NCBI RefSeq assembly: GCF_000377945.1
Contig: NZ_KB898925.1
Location: forward strand, 50,175 to 114,174
Direction: 5' to 3'
From: Thioalkalivibrio sulfidiphilus
GTDB taxonomy: Bacteria; Pseudomonadota; Gammaproteobacteria; Ectothiorhodospirales; Ectothiorhodospiraceae
DNA length: 64,000 bases
Shown here: positions 50,686 through 59,531 of the stretch, in pieces
Numbering within the stretch: the first letter of the stretch is position 1
How the letters are laid out: every line of letters starts with the position of its first letter
Translations under genes and position numbers: made by a program
The notes under the pieces: generated by a model
Seen by the model: the letters and a program-made list of their open reading frames with translations, nothing else
What the model was told of the DNA's origin: nothing
The model's database searches: none

Positions 50686-51768
50686 TCAGGCCCTGGCCTC
50701 TTCGGCGTCAAGCGCGGCGCGGATGGCGGTGACGAAGTCCTCGGGGGTCAGCATCAGCATCTCGGCGGGATGGGCCTCGAAGAAGGCCTTCACGTTGGCC
50801 TCAAGCGCCTCGATGGGGGTGTTGCGCAGCGCACCCTCCAGGTCCACCACCAGGCGCTGGGGCTTGACGAAGAAATCACCGGTGATCCACAACTGCTTGA
50901 GCTGGTTGCGGGCCGGGTCCACGGCCACGCCCACGCGCATGGTGCCGCCCTGGGAACGGGTGATGGCCTCGCGCATCGTGGCGTCCGTGGCGGGACGGTT
51001 GTGCTGGTAGATCCACTCGGGGGTGTCGATCTCGGCCAGGGCCTCCTGGAAGGCCCCCTCCTCCGCCGCGTTCATGGCGTCGGCCCATTCGAGCTTCACG
51101 TCGAAGGCCCTCGCGAAGGATTCGGCCAGGCGTTTCTGCACCTCGTCAAAGCTGGGCATGTTGCCGCCCAGCAGGTCCTTCAGATTCGCCACCCGGTCGC
51201 GGGCCGATTCGATGGCCTTGTCGGAGAGCTTCTCCGCAGGGATGCGCAGCACCCGCAGCATGCGCTCCACGTCGAAGTCGATGAGCAGCGTGCCCTGGTA
51301 CATGATGGAGTCGCCGTCGAAGGCGCCGCCGGTGCCGGAGATCTTGCGCCCGTCCACCTCGATATCGTTGCGCGGGCGGTAGCGGGCGTCCACACCCAGG
51401 GCGCTGATGCCCTCGGCGGCCGCCTCGCAGATCTTCCGGGCGATGGCGCCCATGTCGGCGGTGCCCAGGAAGGCCTTATCGAGATACAGCTCCCAGCCGA
51501 TCTGGGTCTCATCGAAATAGATGGCGCCGCCGCCGGTGATACGGCGCTGGATGTCGATGCCGTGCTCGGCGCAGTAGTCGGTGCGCAGTTCCTGCTCCAC
51601 GTCCTGGTGGAAGCCCAGCAGGGCGCTGGGGGTGAAGCGCAGGAAGCGCAGGGTGTGGGGCGAGGTGCCGGCCTGATGGGATTCCAGCAGGGCGCGGTTG
51701 AGCGCCATGTTCTCGGCGGCGCGGCGCAGGCCCGTGTCCAGTACCCGGAGTGTCTTGGCGTCTCTCAT
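50686..51768 (-). CDS. slpl: sLpl(AB), lipoate--protein ligase for LbpA
   Basis: sLpl attaches lipoate or octanoate to LbpA. The 360-aa protein has the LplA-type loop RRITGGGAIYFD and the RKISGTGGAFDGD segment with the catalytic Lys. The C-terminal ~100 residues form the accessory (LplB-like) domain in the same chain. The ATG at 51768 lies 4 bases after lipS2; an in-frame upstream ATG would overlap lipS2. It differs strongly from the ligase-like gene at 15380. Confidence 0.86.
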   Translation of the reverse strand: MRDAKTLRVLDTGLRRAAENMALNRALLESHQAGTSPHTLRFLRFTPSALLGFHQDVEQELRTDYCAEHGIDIQRRITGGGAIYFDETQIGWELYLDKAFLGTADMGAIARKICEAAAEGISALGVDARYRPRNDIEVDGRKISGTGGAFDGDSIMYQGTLLIDFDVERMLRVLRIPAEKLSDKAIESARDRVANLKDLLGGNMPSFDEVQKRLAESFARAFDVKLEWADAMNAAEEGAFQEALAEIDTPEWIYQHNRPATDATMREAITRSQGGTMRVGVAVDPARNQLKQLWITGDFFVKPQRLVVDLEGALRNTPIEALEANVKAFFEAHPAEMLMLTPEDFVTAIRAALDAEEARA

Positions 51769-51772
51769 GGCA

Positions 51773-52963
51773 TCAGGCCCCGCAGCAACCGCCGGAGGCC
51801 GCCATACCCGCACCCACCTGGCTCACCACGCGGATACCGCCCAGCCCCGAGGCGGACACCCGGGCCAGTTCGCGGCGCTTCTTCTCTTCCGCCAAAATGG
51901 TATTGAGGTCCAGTTCGATACCGGAGTTGGCGCCTTCCACGGCCATCACCTCGTCGCCCACGGCAATGGAGCAGCAGGCGGGCGTGACGCGGATGCGACG
52001 CTCAAGGCGCGCGGCCAGTTCCACCACGCCGTCGGAGGGATGGGCGATGCCGTTCAGGCCGGCCATCACCGCGTAGGTGTCGATCTGCAGCTTGGCCTGG
52101 CCCGGCGGACGGGCGCAGCCGAGCAGCAGCGGCGTCTCCGGGAGGGCCTTGCGGGCATCCATGAAGAAGCGGCCCACGGCCTCGGTGTCCGGGGTCACGA
52201 AGGGACGGCTCTCCGGCGCGTAGAAAGGCATCACCACCACCAGCACCACCGCGTCGGGCAGGTGGCGCTGGATCATCTCCAGCGCATTCCACTCGCCCAG
52301 CAGGCGGCCGTAGTGCAGGCCGATGACGATGTGGGGGACCACCTTCATGTTGGTCTTCACCAGGCTTTCCAGGGTCGCCTCGAAGTCATCCACGCTGCGG
52401 CGCAGGTGGTAGACCTGGGTGATGGTGTCCTGGGAGCCGATCACATCCATCATGGCGGCGTCGATGCCCGCCTGTTCCATGGACAGGGCGATGTTGTCGT
52501 CCACCAGGGCCGTGTGCATGGCAATGCGGAAATCCGGGAACTCATCCTTGATGCGCCGGATGGTGGAATAGTAGTTGTCGTACTCCACTTCGTTGCGGTG
52601 GTTGGAGCCGCCGGTGAGCAGCATGCCCTGGGCACCGTCCTCGATGATGCCGTTGACCACGCGCCACAGATCCTCGGGCGTGCGCGCCGGGATCATGGGC
52701 TCCAGGATCTTGGCCTTGCAGTGGTCGCACTGCAGTTTGCAGTCGCCGCCGGTGATGGACACCGCGGGCCAGGCGCTCTTGCCGCAGTCCTTCAGTTCGG
52801 AGGTCTGATAGGACTTGAAGGTGGGTGTGTAGAAATGCACGGGCGGGATGTCGCGCCCAGCCAGGCTCGCCCAGTCGGACTCCAGGGACTGCACCAGGTC
52901 ACGATCCAGAGGCAGATCCTCCAGAGGTTCCACATGCTGGACCAGGTCGTACCAGTTGGACAT
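51773..52963 (-). CDS. lipS2: Radical SAM protein LipS2
   Basis: This is the second radical SAM enzyme of the lipoate-assembly pair. The 396-aa protein has CKLQCDHC (CX3CX2C) at ~75 and a Cys-rich C-terminus (SGGCCGA), with ACCSIAVGDEV before it. I chose the ATG at 52963 (MSNWYDLVQ); a GTG three codons upstream is possible. It is separated from lbpA1 by a strong terminator, so it may have its own promoter. The S1/S2 assignment is tentative. Confidence 0.84.
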   Translation of the reverse strand: MSNWYDLVQHVEPLEDLPLDRDLVQSLESDWASLAGRDIPPVHFYTPTFKSYQTSELKDCGKSAWPAVSITGGDCKLQCDHCKAKILEPMIPARTPEDLWRVVNGIIEDGAQGMLLTGGSNHRNEVEYDNYYSTIRRIKDEFPDFRIAMHTALVDDNIALSMEQAGIDAAMMDVIGSQDTITQVYHLRRSVDDFEATLESLVKTNMKVVPHIVIGLHYGRLLGEWNALEMIQRHLPDAVVLVVVMPFYAPESRPFVTPDTEAVGRFFMDARKALPETPLLLGCARPPGQAKLQIDTYAVMAGLNGIAHPSDGVVELAARLERRIRVTPACCSIAVGDEVMAVEGANSGIELDLNTILAEEKKRRELARVSASGLGGIRVVSQVGAGMAASGGCCGA

Positions 52964-53001
52964 TACCGACACCCCACATCAGAATTCTTCGGTCATTCGA
53001 A

Positions 53002-53034
53002 AAGGCCGTCTCCACCCGGGGCGGAGACGGCCTT
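53002..53034 (-). terminator. Terminator after lbpA1
   Basis: AAGGCCGTCTCC (53002-53013) and GGAGACGGCCTT (53023-53034) form a 12-bp stem followed on the minus strand by TTTT. It separates lbpA1 from the lipS2-slpl-lipT-lipS1 genes. Confidence 0.85.
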
Positions 53035-53054
53035 GAACATCACATCAAGGCCGA

Positions 53055-53492
53055 TCAGCAGCCGCCGAAACCGTCGGCATCCATCTTGGCTTCGAAGGCG
53101 GCCAGCGCGTCAGCGCCGGTCTTCAGATCGCCGGACTCGCCGTCCCAGTCGGTGGGCTTGATCTTCACCAGCCAGCCTTCGCCGTAGGGATCTTCGTTGA
53201 TCAGGCCAGGCTTGGCGGCAACGGCATCGTTGATGGCAACGATTTCGCCGGTCACGGGGGTCTTGGCCGGACCCACCCACTTGCCGGATTCCACGGTGGC
53301 GCAGGACTTGTCCTTCTTCACTTCCTTGCCCACCTTCTTGGGGGTGTAGGACACGATCTGGCCCGCCAGGGAGCCGGCGTAGGAGGTCAGGCCCACGGTC
53401 GCGGTACCATCGCTCTCCTTACGCACCCACACGTTGTTGTCGATGCTGTACATCAGGTCTTCAGGAATATTACAACCCCGTACTGCGCCCAT
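53055..53492 (-). CDS. lbpA: Lipoate-binding protein LbpA1 (GcvH-like)
   Basis: LbpA carries lipoate and is an essential partner of the sHdr complex, not of glycine cleavage. The 145-aa protein has the lipoyl lysine at Lys71 in ATVESGKWVGP, flanked by the typical GcvH beta pattern (VWVRKESDGTATVGLTSYAG). GGAGG sits just before the ATG at 53492. It lies between a weak terminator (53523) and a strong one (53002), so it can be a short abundant transcript. It ends in Cys (DADGFGGC). Confidence 0.93.
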   Translation of the reverse strand: MGAVRGCNIPEDLMYSIDNNVWVRKESDGTATVGLTSYAGSLAGQIVSYTPKKVGKEVKKDKSCATVESGKWVGPAKTPVTGEIVAINDAVAAKPGLINEDPYGEGWLVKIKPTDWDGESGDLKTGADALAAFEAKMDADGFGGC

Positions 53493-53522
53493 GCTTTCCT
53501 CCAGTACTCTTGTGGATGAAAC

Positions 53523-53551
53523 AAAAAAGAGCCGGTCCGTAGGGACCCGCC
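53523..53551 (-). terminator. Possible weak terminator after the DsrE-like gene
   Basis: GGTCC/GGACC (53534-53547) with imperfect GC extension is followed on the minus strand by TTTTTT (A at 53523-53528). The stem is short, so read-through is likely. Confidence 0.45.
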
Positions 53552-53554
53552 CGG

Positions 53555-53956
53555 TTAAAAGGTAATCAGCTTATCGCACCTCAGGATGAGGTCAGCCAGC
53601 ACGCTGGCCCTCGAGACGTGATCAGCCTCCTCGATGATGTCGGCCGACTCGTCGATTTTATACCCCGGCAAAGCGGGCTGGCAAACGTGCAGGATCACCC
53701 CTGCCCGCTTGGCATCCCGAATGAAATCAATGATCTTCTTGCCCCCTTCCATGGCCACCATGTTCTCGGCCACCCCCTTCTCCATGAGCCTGACGCCCTC
53801 CATGGTGAAGAAGATGTGCACCTCCACGTCCATGGAGGCAAGGATGGAACCCAGATAGAACGGCGTCGCGCAGCGATGCGGCGTGCTGGGACCGCTGGTC
53901 ATGAGGAAGACCACGGTCTTTTCGTCGTTATCCAGATAATAGTCGTCTTGGGACAT
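53555..53956 (-). CDS. DsrE-family protein of the sHdr cluster
   Basis: The 133-aa protein has the DsrE/DsrF-like fold (KTVVFLMTSGPSTPHRC, VEVHIFFTMEGVRLM) with candidate sulfur-carrying Cys92 in LHVCQPALPG, near the position used by DsrE-type sulfurtransferases, and others at 29 and near the C-terminus. It is not DsrE of DsrEFH; it resembles DsrE3-type proteins linked with TusA and sHdr. It sits between the two lbpA genes, 6 bases after lbpA2, suggesting a role in loading sulfur on LbpA or sHdr. Confidence 0.8.
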   Translation of the reverse strand: MSQDDYYLDNDEKTVVFLMTSGPSTPHRCATPFYLGSILASMDVEVHIFFTMEGVRLMEKGVAENMVAMEGGKKIIDFIRDAKRAGVILHVCQPALPGYKIDESADIIEEADHVSRASVLADLILRCDKLITF

Positions 53957-53962
53957 GTCTGC

Positions 53963-54409
53963 TTAGCGAAGCGTGCGCTGACAATGGATGTCGTCGCGCT
54001 GGGCGCGGGCGCAGTAGCCTTTGTGGGCCTCGTCACCGGTGACGAAAGTCTCCAGGGCCTTGTCGGCGCCGTCGGTGGCCTCTACCCGCGCCACCCAGGC
54101 GTTGTACGGGTCGGAATTGAGCAGCACCGGATTCTCCAGCACCTCGGGGTTGCCCTCGATGATCACGCAATCGATGAAATTGGGGATCGGACCGGCCCAC
54201 TTGCCGCTCTCGATGGTAGCCACCGGCTTGCCGGGGGGGCGACGGGTGCCGGGCCTGCGCACACGCACGTGCAGGATCTTGCCGGCGATGGTCTGGGACA
54301 GGTCGGTCATGCCCACGGTCAGGGTGCCGTCGTCCTCACGCCGGACCCAGATCTGGTATTCGTCGTCGTAGAACAGTTCGGGATGGAATTCGCAGCCGTT
54401 GCAGTCCAT
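53963..54409 (-). CDS. Lipoate-binding protein LbpA2 (GcvH-like)
   Basis: The 148-aa protein has the lipoyl Lys70 in VATIESGKWAGP and the same framework as LbpA1, but a Cys pair at the N-terminus (MDCNGCEFHP), a basic segment (RVRRPGTRRPPGK) and a Cys-containing C-terminus not found in LbpA1. The two copies are clearly diverged (roughly a third identical by eye), so they are probably separate partners, not a recent duplication. It is followed by the DsrE-like gene. Confidence 0.9.
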   Translation of the reverse strand: MDCNGCEFHPELFYDDEYQIWVRREDDGTLTVGMTDLSQTIAGKILHVRVRRPGTRRPPGKPVATIESGKWAGPIPNFIDCVIIEGNPEVLENPVLLNSDPYNAWVARVEATDGADKALETFVTGDEAHKGYCARAQRDDIHCQRTLR

Positions 54410-54491
54410 GGAACTCGCTTCGGTCAGTGTCAGGGACTCACCCGCCAGCCCTCGGCGAATGCCTGTCGATTCTTATAGTCTCTACAAACAG

Positions 54492-54519
54492 CAACGGGGG
54501 CGGTTGCCCGCCCCCGTTG
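54492..54519 (-). terminator. Hairpin after shdrB2
   Basis: CAACGGGGGCGG (54492-54503) and CCGCCCCCGTTG (54508-54519) form a perfect 12-bp stem with a TTGC loop. The minus-strand T run is weak, so it may be a partial terminator or an mRNA-stabilising stem ending the shdrC1-B2 part. Confidence 0.75.
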
Positions 54520-54530
54520 TGCGCCAGGCG

Positions 54531-55442
54531 TCAGATGACGCCCTTCTCCTTCAGGAAGCCAATGGAATCACTGACGTTGTCCTGAATGCCCAGCTTGCGC
54601 GGGGACAGGCCCATGGCCAGGCCCAGCAGCTGGGTAAAGTACAGCACCTTCACGCCGGTCTTGATGCCGAACTCCACCTCGGCACGCACCTGGTGCATCT
54701 CCAGACCGGAGTGGCAGGTGGGGCATTCGGTGGCGATCACCTCGGCGCCGGAATCCTCGGCGGCCTGCAGGATGTTCAGCACCAGCTGGGTGGATGTGTC
54801 GGAGTCGGACAGGGTGTGGGCACCACCGCAGCAGGCGGTCTTGAGCGGGAAGTCCACGTTCACGGCACCGGCGGCACCCAGCAGGTCGTCCATGAAGTGC
54901 GGCTTGTAGCTGGACTCGGAACCGGGACCCTGATCCTTCTCGGGGAAGATCTGACGCGGACGGGTGTACATGCAGCCGTAGTAGTTGGCTACCTTGATGC
55001 CGTTCAGGCTCTTGGTGATCTTCTGCTTGATGCCCTCGGGGCCAAGCTCTTCCATCAGCCACTCGAGCAGGTGCAGGGTACGCACGTCGCCGTTGTAGAC
55101 CGGATCATCGGCCTTGCGGGCCAGGTCCTGCACGGTCTGCATGGCCTTGGCGGAGGTGGCGGTCTCGTACTCGGCCTTCTTCAGGTTGTGGTAGCAACCG
55201 TTGCAGGGGGCCATCACCGCGTCCAGACCCATCTGCTCGCTGGCGATGGCCAGGTTGCGGGCAGACAGGTAGGTCTGCAGCATGGGGTGGATGTTCTTCA
55301 CCTCCATGGCGCCACAGCAGTTGTAGTCGCGCAGGTTTTCCATTTCCAGGCCCAGCGCCTTGACCAGCACGCGGGTGGACTTGTCGTAGGGGCCGCCGGA
55401 GCCTTCCAGCGCGCACCCGGGATAATAAGCAACCTTAGCCAT
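54531..55442 (-). CDS. shdrB2: sHdrB2, heterodisulfide reductase subunit B-like protein
   Basis: The 303-aa protein has two CCG domains: YYPGCALEG with NCCGAMEV, and YYGCMYTRP with ACCGGAHTL and ECPTCHSGLE. In methanogen HdrB these bind the noncubane cluster that cleaves heterodisulfides; in sHdr the role is in sulfane-sulfur oxidation. The ATG at 55442 overlaps the end of shdrC2 by 8 bases, with AAGGAGG inside shdrC2. Confidence 0.94.
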   Translation of the reverse strand: MAKVAYYPGCALEGSGGPYDKSTRVLVKALGLEMENLRDYNCCGAMEVKNIHPMLQTYLSARNLAIASEQMGLDAVMAPCNGCYHNLKKAEYETATSAKAMQTVQDLARKADDPVYNGDVRTLHLLEWLMEELGPEGIKQKITKSLNGIKVANYYGCMYTRPRQIFPEKDQGPGSESSYKPHFMDDLLGAAGAVNVDFPLKTACCGGAHTLSDSDTSTQLVLNILQAAEDSGAEVIATECPTCHSGLEMHQVRAEVEFGIKTGVKVLYFTQLLGLAMGLSPRKLGIQDNVSDSIGFLKEKGVI

Positions 55443-56151
55443 GAGCGGCCTCCTTCTGTTCCTGCACGTAGGCCTTGAGCACTTCACCGGTCTTGCCCCA
55501 GGACTTGGTGCGCGGCGTGTGCACGGTGTTCCAGCCCATCTTGATCAGGTGGGAGATCGGCAGACCTTTCATCATGCGCAGCACGAACACCTTGAGCCAG
55601 TCCTGGATCAGGGGCTGGCCGGTCTTCTTGAAGAAGTTCTGCATCACACGGCTGTCCTCGATGCGGCCGGTCTTGTAGATCTGATCGGCGAACTCTTCAT
55701 CGAAGATGGAAGACGGGGTCTTCTCGGTGATGCCTTCCTCTTCCATCCAGTGGGCCAGGGCCTTCATCACGCCTTCGGGACGCACGTCCTTGGGGCAGAT
55801 GTTGGTGCACTTGTTGCACGAGACGCACTGCCAGACGATGTCCTTGTCCTTGATGATCTCTTCCTTCAGACCCAGACGGGTCAGGTAGATCCAGTAACGC
55901 GGGTTGAACTGCACGTTCTGCGCATACATGGTGCAGGAGTTGGTGCAGGAACCGCACTGCCAGCAGCGGTGCACGTTCTCGCCGCCACCCAGCTTCTGGA
56001 TCTTTGCCTCGAAATCGTCGTCGTAATCCCTGATCGTGCGCGGCGCGATCATCGTGTTCCAGTGACCCGAAACGTCGACGCCATCCACCACGAGGGATTC
56101 GTGGTTGAGAAGGCGTTCCGGCTCGATCAGCGATTTTTCATGAATAGCCAT
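55435..56151 (-). CDS. shdrC2: sHdrC2, heterodisulfide reductase subunit C-like protein
   Basis: The 238-aa protein has two [4Fe-4S] ferredoxin motifs (CWQCGSCTNSC at ~83 and CVSCNKCTNICP at ~128) that pass electrons between sHdrA and sHdrB2. It overlaps shdrB2 by 8 bases. Confidence 0.94.
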   Translation of the reverse strand: MAIHEKSLIEPERLLNHESLVVDGVDVSGHWNTMIAPRTIRDYDDDFEAKIQKLGGGENVHRCWQCGSCTNSCTMYAQNVQFNPRYWIYLTRLGLKEEIIKDKDIVWQCVSCNKCTNICPKDVRPEGVMKALAHWMEEEGITEKTPSSIFDEEFADQIYKTGRIEDSRVMQNFFKKTGQPLIQDWLKVFVLRMMKGLPISHLIKMGWNTVHTPRTKSWGKTGEVLKAYVQEQKEAAHG

Positions 56152-56187
56152 GGTTCTCTCCGAAACTCTACCTACCGGCCCTCAGGC

Positions 56188-57033
56188 CTAGTGAAGTGTT
56201 TTCTCGTCTGCTCCGGCCTTCCTGGCAGGCCTTTCCTCGATACCCAACAACTTGACCAGAAACTCGAGCGGGTCCTGCTTGGCACCCAGTTCTGCATTCA
56301 CCATGCCCACGCCCATGGACACCGCCTTGACGTAATCCGCATAGGCCTGTCCCTGCAACAGATCCACCAGGTACGGCAGATCGCGATACAGGCCATCCTC
56401 GGACAGCCGCTCGGCGAACCAAGCGCGCACGCCCTGGAAATCCTCGGGGCGCGTACCCATCGGGATCTCCCTCAGGGTGTCGTTGCCGCGAATAAATTCG
56501 CGCACGGCGCCGGTCATGGTGCGCGTGTCCCAGACCCAGCGGGTCATCAGGGGCACGCGCTCCGGGTCCCTGAAATGCAGCAACTCTGCCGCCAGATCCC
56601 AGATGGCGCGACGGGCCTTCTTGTCCGTCTCCGGAATCAGCTCGCAGAACGCGTTGATGCGCTCTTCGAGACGACCTTCGCCATAGACCAGTGCCAGCAC
56701 GGCATCGGACAGGGCGGCATCATCCAGGGACGCCAGGTGGGATTCCAGCTTGCGGCGGGCGGGGAAGATCACCGCCAGCAACAGCATCACGTCATCCCGG
56801 CTCAGGTACTGCGGCTTTTCCGCCGGCAGCACCCTGGCGAACAACTCGTGTTTCGAACGCAGCGCCTCCAAGAAGAATTCGATGGTGGTGCCGCGCTCCT
56901 CGATCTGTTCCAGCAACGTGCGGAACTTGCTCGAGGCAATCTCCTTGTCGAGCGTGATCTCGAGATCGGCGGCGGCGATCTCGTCGCCGCCGCCGGTCTT
57001 CTGACCCTTAGCCTGCTTTCCGAACCAGAGCAT
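56188..57033 (-). CDS. sHdr cluster conserved protein (sHdrH/Hyp)
   Basis: The 281-aa soluble protein begins MLWFGKQAKGQKTGGG; mostly helical, without cysteine clusters. A gene of this kind stands between shdrA and shdrC2 in shdr clusters of Hyphomicrobium and acidophiles and is needed for the pathway, but its function is unknown. I chose the ATG at 57033, which overlaps shdrA by 26 bases; a longer in-frame reading upstream is only shadow of shdrA. Confidence 0.83.
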   Translation of the reverse strand: MLWFGKQAKGQKTGGGDEIAAADLEITLDKEIASSKFRTLLEQIEERGTTIEFFLEALRSKHELFARVLPAEKPQYLSRDDVMLLLAVIFPARRKLESHLASLDDAALSDAVLALVYGEGRLEERINAFCELIPETDKKARRAIWDLAAELLHFRDPERVPLMTRWVWDTRTMTGAVREFIRGNDTLREIPMGTRPEDFQGVRAWFAERLSEDGLYRDLPYLVDLLQGQAYADYVKAVSMGVGMVNAELGAKQDPLEFLVKLLGIEERPARKAGADEKTLH

Positions 57034-58057
57034 GCAGGTCCGCGACGGCACGCGCACCGGCGGCGGCACCCTGGGAGATGGAGTCGTCGATGGTCTCCGG
57101 CCCATAGGTGGCACCACAGGAGTAGATGCCCTTGCGGGTGGTGCCGCAGGTGTTGGTGTAGTGCTCGGCGCGCTCGATGAAGCCGTGCTTCTCCAGGCCC
57201 ACGCCGAAGATGCGCGAGATCTCCGGGTTGTCCTCGTTCGGGTCCATGCCGATGGCGTGCACCACGATGTCGAACGGGATGATGATCGGGCGCTTGACCA
57301 GGGTGTCCTCACCCTTCACCAGCAGACGACCGTCACCCGAGGCGGTCACTTCGGCAATACGGGCCTTGACGAACTTGGTCTTGAACTCTTCCTGGGACTT
57401 CCAATAGAACTTGTCCTCGTAGAGACCGAAGGTGCGGATGTCCATGTAGTAGATGAACACGTCGGTCTCGGGAGAGATCTCCTTGATCTCCATGGCCAGG
57501 TTCGCGGACACGGTGCAGCAGATCTTGGAGCACCACTCGCGGCCGATCTGACGGTCACGGGAACCCACGCACAGCAGGATCGCCACGCGCTCGGGCACAC
57601 GGCCGTCGGAGGGGCAGGCGATCTTGCCGGAGGCGACCATCTGCTCCATCTGGGTGGTGGTCAGCACGTCTTCATAGGTGCCGAAGCCCCACTCGGGCTT
57701 GTTGATGGAGTCGAAGTGGGTGAAGCCGGTGGCCAACACCACGGCACCGGCGCTGACCTTCTCGCCGTTGCTCAGGGTGGCGGTGAAGTTGCCCGCCTCG
57801 CCGTCCAGCTGGGTCACCTTGGTGCTCTTGTACACGGTGATGTTGCCGTCCTGCTCAACGCGGCTCACCATGCGACCGATGGCATCCTTGGCCCATTCAC
57901 CGGAGGGGACCAGCTTGGCGTAGCCGGAGAGGATGGGCGCGCCGCCCAGCACTTCTTCCTTCTCGACGACCACGGCCTTGTAGCCGGCAGCGGTAACGTT
58001 AGCGGCAGCGGAAAGCCCGGCAGGGCCCGCGCCGACGACCAGTACTGTGTCCTGCAT
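57008..58057 (-). CDS. shdrA: sHdrA, flavoprotein subunit
   Basis: sHdrA is the FAD-binding HdrA-like subunit. The 349-aa protein has the FAD motif VVGAGPAGLSAAANV at the N-terminus, a Cys set in WCSKICCTVSANLA at ~175, and the C-terminal SCGATYGPETIDDSISQG segment. It lacks the N-terminal extension and extra ferredoxin domains of methanogen HdrA, as usual for the sulfur-oxidising form. It overlaps shdrB1 by one base (TAATG). Confidence 0.94.
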   Translation of the reverse strand: MQDTVLVVGAGPAGLSAAANVTAAGYKAVVVEKEEVLGGAPILSGYAKLVPSGEWAKDAIGRMVSRVEQDGNITVYKSTKVTQLDGEAGNFTATLSNGEKVSAGAVVLATGFTHFDSINKPEWGFGTYEDVLTTTQMEQMVASGKIACPSDGRVPERVAILLCVGSRDRQIGREWCSKICCTVSANLAMEIKEISPETDVFIYYMDIRTFGLYEDKFYWKSQEEFKTKFVKARIAEVTASGDGRLLVKGEDTLVKRPIIIPFDIVVHAIGMDPNEDNPEISRIFGVGLEKHGFIERAEHYTNTCGTTRKGIYSCGATYGPETIDDSISQGAAAGARAVADLHALVRKAG

Positions 58058-59469
58058 TACGCCTTACCCCCATATGCAAGTTCGGGATTGTAGAGATACT
58101 CGATATTGCCGGCCTCAACTTCCTTGAGGTAATCCTGGAAGTTCTTCTTGGCCTGATCCCAGGAGATGCCCATCTTCTCGACCAGATCCTCGCAGGGCGA
58201 GGCATGCCACTGAAGCTGAACGATCTTGAACGGATCTGCACCGCAGGCGAGCGCCGCGAACTGAACTTCGGCCATGATCGGAATGGAGAAGTTCTGGTCG
58301 TGGGCCTTGCCGATCCACTGGTTCTTGTCCATGGTGGTGACGCAGCCGGTGTCGTTGGCCAGCATCACGTCCGCATTGGCCTCTTCGCGGGCCACGCGGA
58401 TCTTGCGGTCCATGGTGAAGGAGCGGGTGAACTCACGCTCGGAGATGATGTGGCGGAAGCCGAAGCCGCAGCAATCGTACCAGGTGGAGTAATCGATCAC
58501 CTGGGCGCCCAGGGCCTGGGCGGTGGAGGTGATGATCGCGGTACGGTTGCCGCCCAGAACGGTGGGATCGTACACCGCATCCTCGTGCACCATCTTGTAG
58601 TAATGGCAGGCCACGTGGGCGGTGGCACGGATGTGGGAGACGTCGATGGTCTGCAGCTCGGAGGCGATGCGGTTGCGCATCACGTGCACCCACTCGGAGT
58701 AGTGGATCAGCTCTTCGGGGATGACCAGCTTGCCGTCGACCAGGCGACCCAGCTTGCCCAGGATCTTGGTGACCTTCTCGCGCAGCTCGGCGGATTCCAC
58801 CAGGTACTTACGGATCTCCTTGTAGTTGCCGAAGGAGGTGCCGCAGTGGATCAGCGGGTAGAAGTGACCCAGCTCGAAGCCGTGCTGCTTGCCGGACACG
58901 TAGGCCTGGTGGAAGTTACGCAGGAACACCGCGGCCAGGGACTCCACGTTGCCGATACCGGAACCGTGGTAGTTCCAGGCGGTGCAGGAGGTCTGGTCGG
59001 TCTCGTCCAGGTAATCCTTGCCGGGCACGAAGCCGAACTTGTTCATGAACCACAGCAGGGAGGTGGGGTAACCGGGGATGTTGCCGCACTGGCCGCAGGA
59101 CTTGTGGTGCCACAGCTGCTTGGTGGGGACCTTCTTGTCCCAGCCGAACAGGGTCTTCACCGACTGCGGCTCATGCTGGTCGCCGATGCGGTGGATGATG
59201 ATCTGGCCATCCTTCTCGAGCTCGTACATGTGCTCGCGGATGTCGTCCATGCGGTCGCCCAGATCGACGGTGCGGCGGTCGACGTGCTTGCGCACCCAGT
59301 CGGTGGCGCGCACGGCATCTTCCTTGGACAGGTCGGTGGCCTGGAAGAAGGATCCGTGACCGGCGATGCCCTGACCGTCGGTGTTGTGGAAGCCGGGCTT
59401 CATGGCGCCGGCGCCGGCACCCTCACCGGAGGTGTTGTGGTTGCCAGGGGTCTGGTCTGTCGGTTTCAT
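58057..59469 (-). CDS. shdrB1: sHdrB1, heterodisulfide reductase subunit B-like protein
   Basis: The 470-aa protein is longer than HdrB2 because of an N-terminal extension (Gly/His/Asn-rich, residues 1-~110). It has cysteine sites in HHKSCGQCGNIPG, and the CCG motif YDCCGFGFRH at ~345, with ANDTGCVTTMD and HASPCEDL. The exact catalytic cluster may be incomplete compared with HdrB2. It follows shdrC1 by 62 bases. Confidence 0.92.
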   Translation of the reverse strand: MKPTDQTPGNHNTSGEGAGAGAMKPGFHNTDGQGIAGHGSFFQATDLSKEDAVRATDWVRKHVDRRTVDLGDRMDDIREHMYELEKDGQIIIHRIGDQHEPQSVKTLFGWDKKVPTKQLWHHKSCGQCGNIPGYPTSLLWFMNKFGFVPGKDYLDETDQTSCTAWNYHGSGIGNVESLAAVFLRNFHQAYVSGKQHGFELGHFYPLIHCGTSFGNYKEIRKYLVESAELREKVTKILGKLGRLVDGKLVIPEELIHYSEWVHVMRNRIASELQTIDVSHIRATAHVACHYYKMVHEDAVYDPTVLGGNRTAIITSTAQALGAQVIDYSTWYDCCGFGFRHIISEREFTRSFTMDRKIRVAREEANADVMLANDTGCVTTMDKNQWIGKAHDQNFSIPIMAEVQFAALACGADPFKIVQLQWHASPCEDLVEKMGISWDQAKKNFQDYLKEVEAGNIEYLYNPELAYGGKA

Positions 59470-59531
59470 ATTCGGTTCTCCTCGTACGCTCGGATGTTTC
59501 AGCCGAACAAAGTGTCAGGTCAGGCAACGAC

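Noticed and set aside
53055..54409. Glycine cleavage system H proteins
   Set aside because: No gcvT or gcvP nearby; context with shdr, lipS1/S2 and slpl identifies them as LbpA-type lipoate carriers.
56188..57312. Extended 374-aa form of the sHdrH-like protein
   Set aside because: The first 93 residues overlap shdrA and are Ser/Pro/Thr/Arg-rich shadow sequence; the ATG at 57033 fits gene spacing.
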